Assembly (NCBI RefSeq): GCF_000733755.1
Contig: NZ_JPOF01000003.1
Span: 1,689,001-1,753,000 of the forward strand
Direction of reading: 5' to 3'
Length of the DNA: 64,000 nucleotides
From: Lachnoclostridium phytofermentans
GTDB taxonomy: Bacteria; Bacillota; Clostridia; Lachnospirales; Lachnospiraceae
The first letter of the stretch is position 1; each line of letters begins with the position of its first letter. Made by a program: the position numbers and the translations under genes. Shown one piece after another: positions 60,033 to 64,000 of this stretch. The notes beneath the pieces are model-generated. The model was not told the DNA's origin. It searched no databases and was given only the letters and a program-made list of their open reading frames with translations.

Positions 60033-61436
60033 ATGAAGAGAACAGCATTTGTAAAACTAATTCTATGCTATTGCTTTTCTGCAATTTCAATGTTTTTGCT
60101 TCTCAATACCGTTGGGGTTAAATTTATGGAGCAGAAGCTGATTGATCGAAAAAAGGATGAGTTATATGATGAGGCAACAATCATTGCGTCTGATTATGCT
60201 ACAGCGTACTATTCCTTAAAGTTATCTCATTCTGAGATGGTGGAACAGCTGCGGGCAATTGATAATTTTCTTGGTACTCGTATTTGGATTGTCAGCAAAG
60301 ACGGTCTTGTAGTAGCAGATACACGAAGTAATGCAAAAGGGATGAATATTACAAATCTGGATGCTAATTTTTTGGAACAGACATTTTCTGAGAACGTATA
60401 TTTTAAGGGGATATTTGCAGAACCTATGCTTAGTGTAGTTGTTCGTATTCCTTACAACTATTCTATTAAAGGGTATGTTTGTATCCATATCCCGATGGAT
60501 AGTATCCGTAGTGAAAGTATTTATTATATCGACTTTGTTAATATCTGTTATCTAGTATTTTTAATAATACTATTAATAATTTTTTTCATTATTTACTATA
60601 TTACAGTATTCCCGGTACGTCGTATTACAAAGGTCTGTAGTGAATATGCAAAAGGAAACTTTGATGAATCAATGGAGATACGGACGAATGACGAGTACAG
60701 GGATTTAGCAAATAGCGTCAAATACATGGCAGACGAGCTTAAGAATTTGGATGATTATCAGAAGAAGTTTGTAGCTAATATTTCTCATGATTTTCGTTCT
60801 CCTCTTACTTCAATCAGAGGGTATGCGGAAGCAATGAGAGATGGAACAATACCATACGAAATGCAAAATAAATATCTTGATATTATTTTATTTGAAACGG
60901 AACGTTTAACAAAGCTTACAACGAACCTATTAGCGTTAAATAGCTTTGATAATAAAGGGACTTTACTCGATATTTCTTCCTTTGATATCAATTCTGTCAT
61001 ACGTAAAACAGCGGCTACCTTTGAAGGACAATGTACAAAGAAGCGTATTATACTTAATCTTCTATTTTCTGCAAAGGAAACTTTTGTCGATGCGGATATC
61101 GATAAGATTCAACAGGTCCTTTATAACTTGATTGATAATGCGATTAAGTTTAGTAATGTAGATTCTACAATTAAGTTGACGACGGAAGAAAAGGGCTCAA
61201 AAGTCTTAATATCAGTGAAGGATCACGGAATAGGAATTCCGAAAGATAGTATTAAAAAGATATGGGAACGTTTTTATAAGACAGATTCCTCAAGAGGAAA
61301 AGACAAGAAAGGAACTGGACTCGGACTATCGATTGCAAGAGAAATTATTATTTCGCATAACGAAAATATTAATGTAGTTAGCACAGAGGGTGTTGGTACG
61401 GAATTTATTTTTTCTCTTCAAAGAACTGATTATTAG
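60033..61436 (+). CDS. Sensor histidine kinase
   Basis: A 467-residue kinase. Two membrane helices (residues 8-29 and about 167-190) enclose an extracellular sensor of about 135 residues. HAMP follows, then HisKA with the phospho-acceptor His in ISHDFRSPLTSIRGY (near residue 251), and an HATPase domain with NLIDNAIKFSN and GTGLGLSIAREI. It is paired with the OmpR-type regulator upstream. The stimulus is unknown. Confidence 0.94.
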   Translation: MKRTAFVKLILCYCFSAISMFLLLNTVGVKFMEQKLIDRKKDELYDEATIIASDYATAYYSLKLSHSEMVEQLRAIDNFLGTRIWIVSKDGLVVADTRSNAKGMNITNLDANFLEQTFSENVYFKGIFAEPMLSVVVRIPYNYSIKGYVCIHIPMDSIRSESIYYIDFVNICYLVFLIILLIIFFIIYYITVFPVRRITKVCSEYAKGNFDESMEIRTNDEYRDLANSVKYMADELKNLDDYQKKFVANISHDFRSPLTSIRGYAEAMRDGTIPYEMQNKYLDIILFETERLTKLTTNLLALNSFDNKGTLLDISSFDINSVIRKTAATFEGQCTKKRIILNLLFSAKETFVDADIDKIQQVLYNLIDNAIKFSNVDSTIKLTTEEKGSKVLISVKDHGIGIPKDSIKKIWERFYKTDSSRGKDKKGTGLGLSIAREIIISHNENINVVSTEGVGTEFIFSLQRTDY

Positions 61437-61563
61437 TTTTATAGAAGACAAGGGTAAGACCTTGATCTGACGATAAAGACGATTGGAAAGTCGCTTGCTT
61501 GGTAATAATGTCAAAATACAGTGAAATACCCAGAAATCATAGTTTTATTGTTTACAGATTCTT

Positions 61564-61595
61564 CATAGTTAGTTCATAAGTCTGTGCTAGAATGA
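61564..61595 (+). promoter_or_regulatory. TTCATA direct repeats with -10 box
   Basis: TTCATA occurs at 61564-61569 and 61575-61580, 11 bases apart, as in sites of OmpR/PhoB-type regulators. TAGAAT (61590-61595) lies nine bases downstream, and there is no good -35. This suggests activator-dependent transcription of the PDZ protein gene by the adjacent two-component system. Confidence 0.5.
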
Positions 61596-61641
61596 TAAGA
61601 CGGGCACAATTGATACTTATGTATGCGTAAGGAGATCACAT

Positions 61642-63003
61642 ATGGAAACAAAGACACCTGAACCTGAGAAAGAGTATCGCTTTATTCAGGAGAAAGTAGT
61701 ACCGAGGAGAAAGCACAAGATAAAGAAAATGGCATATGCCTCAATCTTTGCTGTGGTTCTCGCAATTATTTTTGGATTGGTGGCAAGATATGTATTCATA
61801 ATATCCGATCAGTTTTGGATTAAGGTGCTTGGAATTGATACGACAGAAAGGGAGCATATTACTTTCCCATCGGAGGGGCCAGAGGATCATACTGGTGCCA
61901 ATAATACAGGAGGGAATGTTACAGTAACACCGAGTATCAGTACAACACCAGAACCGACTGCAGCTGTAACTCAAACTCCAGATAAGGAAAACGGAGAAGA
62001 TGTGACGGTTGTTGAGAAAAAAATAGAAGCAACCATAGAAGATTATGAACGTATGCTATTTGAATTAAAGAAGGTTGCTAATACAGCTACGAGTGGATTG
62101 GCTGTAGTAACAGCTATAGAAAATCGAGTGGATTGGTTTGATGAAACTTATGAAACCAAACGTACTACTACTGGTATTATTATTGGTGAAAATAATGCAG
62201 AGCTACTAGTCTTAACAAATTTAGATAAGATTAATGGTGCCAGTGATTTAGAGGTAACGTTTAATGCCGGGTTTACCGTTTCTGGTAAACTATGGTCTTA
62301 TGATAAAGATTATAACTTAGCAGTAGTTGCAGTTAAATTAAATGAGATCACTCCACAGCAATTGACAACAATTAAGACTGCAGAGCTTGGAGAGTCGTAT
62401 TCCATTACTCTTGGTGCACCGGTGATTGCACTTGGTAAACCAAATGGATATAGTGGATCGATGATGATTGGAATGATCTGCAGTAGAGGTGGTTATTATT
62501 ATATTATGGACAATCGTCTTGATATATTTCATACCGATTTGAATATAAATAGTAACAGTGATGGAGTAATTATCAATACAGAAGGTCAGATTATTGGTAT
62601 CATGACCCAAACAATGAAGGATGAATCAAATCCAGATGTCAGTACAGTGATTGGAATCTCCAGGTTAAAACCAATCATTGAGAAACTGGCCAATAAAACG
62701 GAACGAATTTATTTCGGCATTATTGGTGAAGATATTCCGCAAGATGTATTACAGTCCTTTCATTTAACAGGTGGAATCTATGTAACAGAAGTACGTGCTG
62801 ATTCCCCAGCGTTTACTGCAGGAATTAAGCAAGGAGATATTATTACTCAGATTAATGAATTCTCAGTTTCCATGATGTCTAATTTTACGAGTATTTTAAA
62901 TAACTATAAGCCGAAAGAAAAAGTAACGGTTGTGGTACAGCGAAAAGTTAAGCAAGAACTTTCAGAAAAGAGTATTGAGGTTGTTTTGGATATAAAAGAA
63001 TAA
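61642..63003 (+). CDS. HtrA-like pseudoprotease with PDZ domain
   Basis: A 453-residue protein with one membrane helix (residues 29-54), a Thr/Pro linker, a trypsin-like HtrA domain (about 145-350) and a PDZ domain (about 355-450, VTEVRADSPAFTAGIKQGDI). The catalytic triad is degraded. LTNLDKI replaces LTNNHV (His lost). DYNLAVV replaces the Asp site, which is Asn here. SNSDGVIIN stands where GNSGGPLLN is usual. It may bind unfolded or signal peptides outside the cell without cutting them. Confidence 0.8.
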   Translation: METKTPEPEKEYRFIQEKVVPRRKHKIKKMAYASIFAVVLAIIFGLVARYVFIISDQFWIKVLGIDTTEREHITFPSEGPEDHTGANNTGGNVTVTPSISTTPEPTAAVTQTPDKENGEDVTVVEKKIEATIEDYERMLFELKKVANTATSGLAVVTAIENRVDWFDETYETKRTTTGIIIGENNAELLVLTNLDKINGASDLEVTFNAGFTVSGKLWSYDKDYNLAVVAVKLNEITPQQLTTIKTAELGESYSITLGAPVIALGKPNGYSGSMMIGMICSRGGYYYIMDNRLDIFHTDLNINSNSDGVIINTEGQIIGIMTQTMKDESNPDVSTVIGISRLKPIIEKLANKTERIYFGIIGEDIPQDVLQSFHLTGGIYVTEVRADSPAFTAGIKQGDIITQINEFSVSMMSNFTSILNNYKPKEKVTVVVQRKVKQELSEKSIEVVLDIKE

Positions 63004-63017
63004 TTACGTTTTAGATT

Positions 63018-63067
63018 AAAACCGCTCATGTAATTGCGATAATTAAGCAATCACATGAGCGGTTTTT
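63018..63067. terminator. Strong terminator after the PDZ gene
   Basis: AAAACCGCTCATGT pairs with ACATGAGCGGTTTT, with an inner ATTGC/GCAAT stem, around a short loop, followed by T5. The symmetric ends allow use in both directions for the converging GNAT gene. Confidence 0.88.
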
Positions 63068-63205
63068 CATTGTTTTATTCTCCTAAAGCTTGTTTTTGCC
63101 TCATTTGTAAAAGTTATTGCATAAAATAATTATTACAGTAATCAGAAACAGATTGCCAAATCGAATGGGGTATCCCCCCTCCAATATCGCAAAAAAATGC
63201 TATCC

Positions 63206-64000
63206 TTAAGCATGAGATAACTCTGGGAAACGCACGTTGAAACGTTCTACTTCAAGTAAATCTTCACCAAGAATAAATAGGGTACTATCCTCCTCCTTGT
63301 AAGCGGATACTTCATAGAAAGAGGTGTGAAAAGGAGTGAATCCTAGTTCTATTACCTTAATTGTGTCACGATAGTATAGTGCGATGTCTTTCGGTTCGAT
63401 AATTTTTGAAGCGATAATTTGGTGAAGAAATAGAGTTTCATCATGAATCGTGGCTACAATGTAGCAATCTAGTTCAGATAAATAGTAGATGTTATCACAA
63501 TATGGACCTGTTAACCCAAATGCCATGAGACCGAAATTATCCATGGAGAAGGCTTCATTTGGTATACTATGTTTCATCACGTTTAGAAGAGCATTACGGC
63601 TCTTATCCTCAGACATATTCACTTTTTGAGGTTTTAAATCTTTATTAAGTTTCTGCTCTGATTTTGAGGAATTTATATGATAACGATAGACAGATTCCTT
63701 ACTTTTTGTAAATCCAAACTTCGGATAAAAGTCGAGCACGCTGTCATTAGCAAAGAGATAGATTCCATCCACTTTGCTAAGATACTTCTCTAAAATAGAT
63801 TCCATTAGTTTACGGCTAAGACCTTGGTTGCGATAGGAAGGATCCGTCATTACGGTACCGATTTGAAGAAAATTCTTTTTCGTCCCATGGATTGTCATAG
63901 CCATGTGATTAGCAGAAATATTAGCTATTACGGAATCACCCTCTATTATGGAATGTGGCTCATATAGTTCACTCCAATACCCGTTGTCGTACCAGTCCTT
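63206..64000 (-). CDS. GNAT acetyltransferase, 5' end outside the window
   Basis: A reverse-strand gene whose open frame runs to the right window edge, so the start is missing. The visible part has at least 264 residues. It has the acetyl-CoA motif GTVMTDPSYRNQGLSRKLME and DFYPKFGFTKSKES. An additional C-terminal domain of about 130 residues follows (GLTGPYCDNIYYLSELDCYI). The first internal ATG (63904) lies within the GNAT fold and is unlikely to be the start. Substrate unknown. Confidence 0.82.
   Translation of the reverse strand, partial: KDWYDNGYWSELYEPHSIIEGDSVIANISANHMAMTIHGTKKNFLQIGTVMTDPSYRNQGLSRKLMESILEKYLSKVDGIYLFANDSVLDFYPKFGFTKSKESVYRYHINSSKSEQKLNKDLKPQKVNMSEDKSRNALLNVMKHSIPNEAFSMDNFGLMAFGLTGPYCDNIYYLSELDCYIVATIHDETLFLHQIIASKIIEPKDIALYYRDTIKVIELGFTPFHTSFYEVSAYKEEDSTLFILGEDLLEVERFNVRFPELSHA

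Noticed and set aside
1-64000. CRISPR array, rRNA genes or replication origin
   Set aside because: No regularly spaced direct repeats, rRNA-like stretches or DnaA-box clusters were seen on reading.

Overview
The window reads as a chromosomal segment of a low-GC, spore-forming Clostridium-type Firmicute, most likely a Lachnospiraceae member close to Lachnoclostridium (Clostridium) phytofermentans. The evidence is the AT-rich codon use, strong AGGAGG ribosome binding sites with frequent TTG/GTG starts, the Firmicute order spoIIE-tilS-hpt-ftsH, a VanW-type lipoprotein, CheX, MutS2 and a B12-type radical SAM protein of the DUF4080 family. The species is an inference from gene content; no database was searched.

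Region 1 (1 to about 24.2 kb) is the late half of a prophage whose early half lies left of the window. It has an HK97-type head module (terminase, portal, protease, capsid, connectors) and a PBSX/XkdM-XkdU-type contractile tail (sheath, tube, chaperone, tape measure, LysM protein, hub, baseplate). These are followed by tail fibre, a propeller-like tip protein, a beta-helix protein, XhlA/holin/endolysin and a reverse-strand HicAB pair. Just before the terminase are a reverse-strand single gene, a hairpin-rich non-coding stretch and an odd tRNA with anticodon UAA but a short variable loop. The tube gene has a +1 frameshift, so the phage may be defective. The tail chaperone has a typical -1 programmed frameshift site, and a LEM/HeH-like ORF follows the capsid gene in the -1 frame with no standard start codon.

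Region 2 (24.2 to 30.7 kb) is the host core: spoIIE (unusually short, two membrane segments), tilS, hpt and ftsH. Upstream of spoIIE is a lone sequence resembling the left end of an IS200-type element.

Region 3 (30.8 to 43.6 kb) is a glycan-modification island with its own promoter. It holds a polysaccharide pyruvyl transferase-like protein, WbqC-like protein, two GNAT acetyltransferases, a radical SAM protein, a GT2 glycosyltransferase, a DegT aminotransferase, a truncated methyltransferase and two large multidomain glycosyltransferase-methyltransferase fusions. A free-standing copy of the fusion protein's middle helical domain lies beside them. An IS200-type element with a frameshifted transposase sits inside the island. 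The acceptor (flagellin, other surface protein or cell-wall glycan) is not visible here.

Region 4 (43.6 to 64 kb) is ordinary core genome: a GH13 maltodextrin-type hydrolase, tRNA-Tyr/Leu/Gly, a B12-type radical SAM protein, endonuclease III, a DnaQ-like exonuclease, VanW lipoprotein, an AIR synthase-related protein, an Lrp/aminotransferase pair, CheX, TrmL, MutS2, an OmpR/histidine kinase pair, a PDZ protein with a degenerate HtrA protease domain, and a partial GNAT gene at the right edge. Points of interest here are a structured leader or small RNA before cheX, a 31-bp near-perfect inverted repeat before mutS2, and direct repeats upstream of the pseudo-protease gene that may be the response-regulator site.
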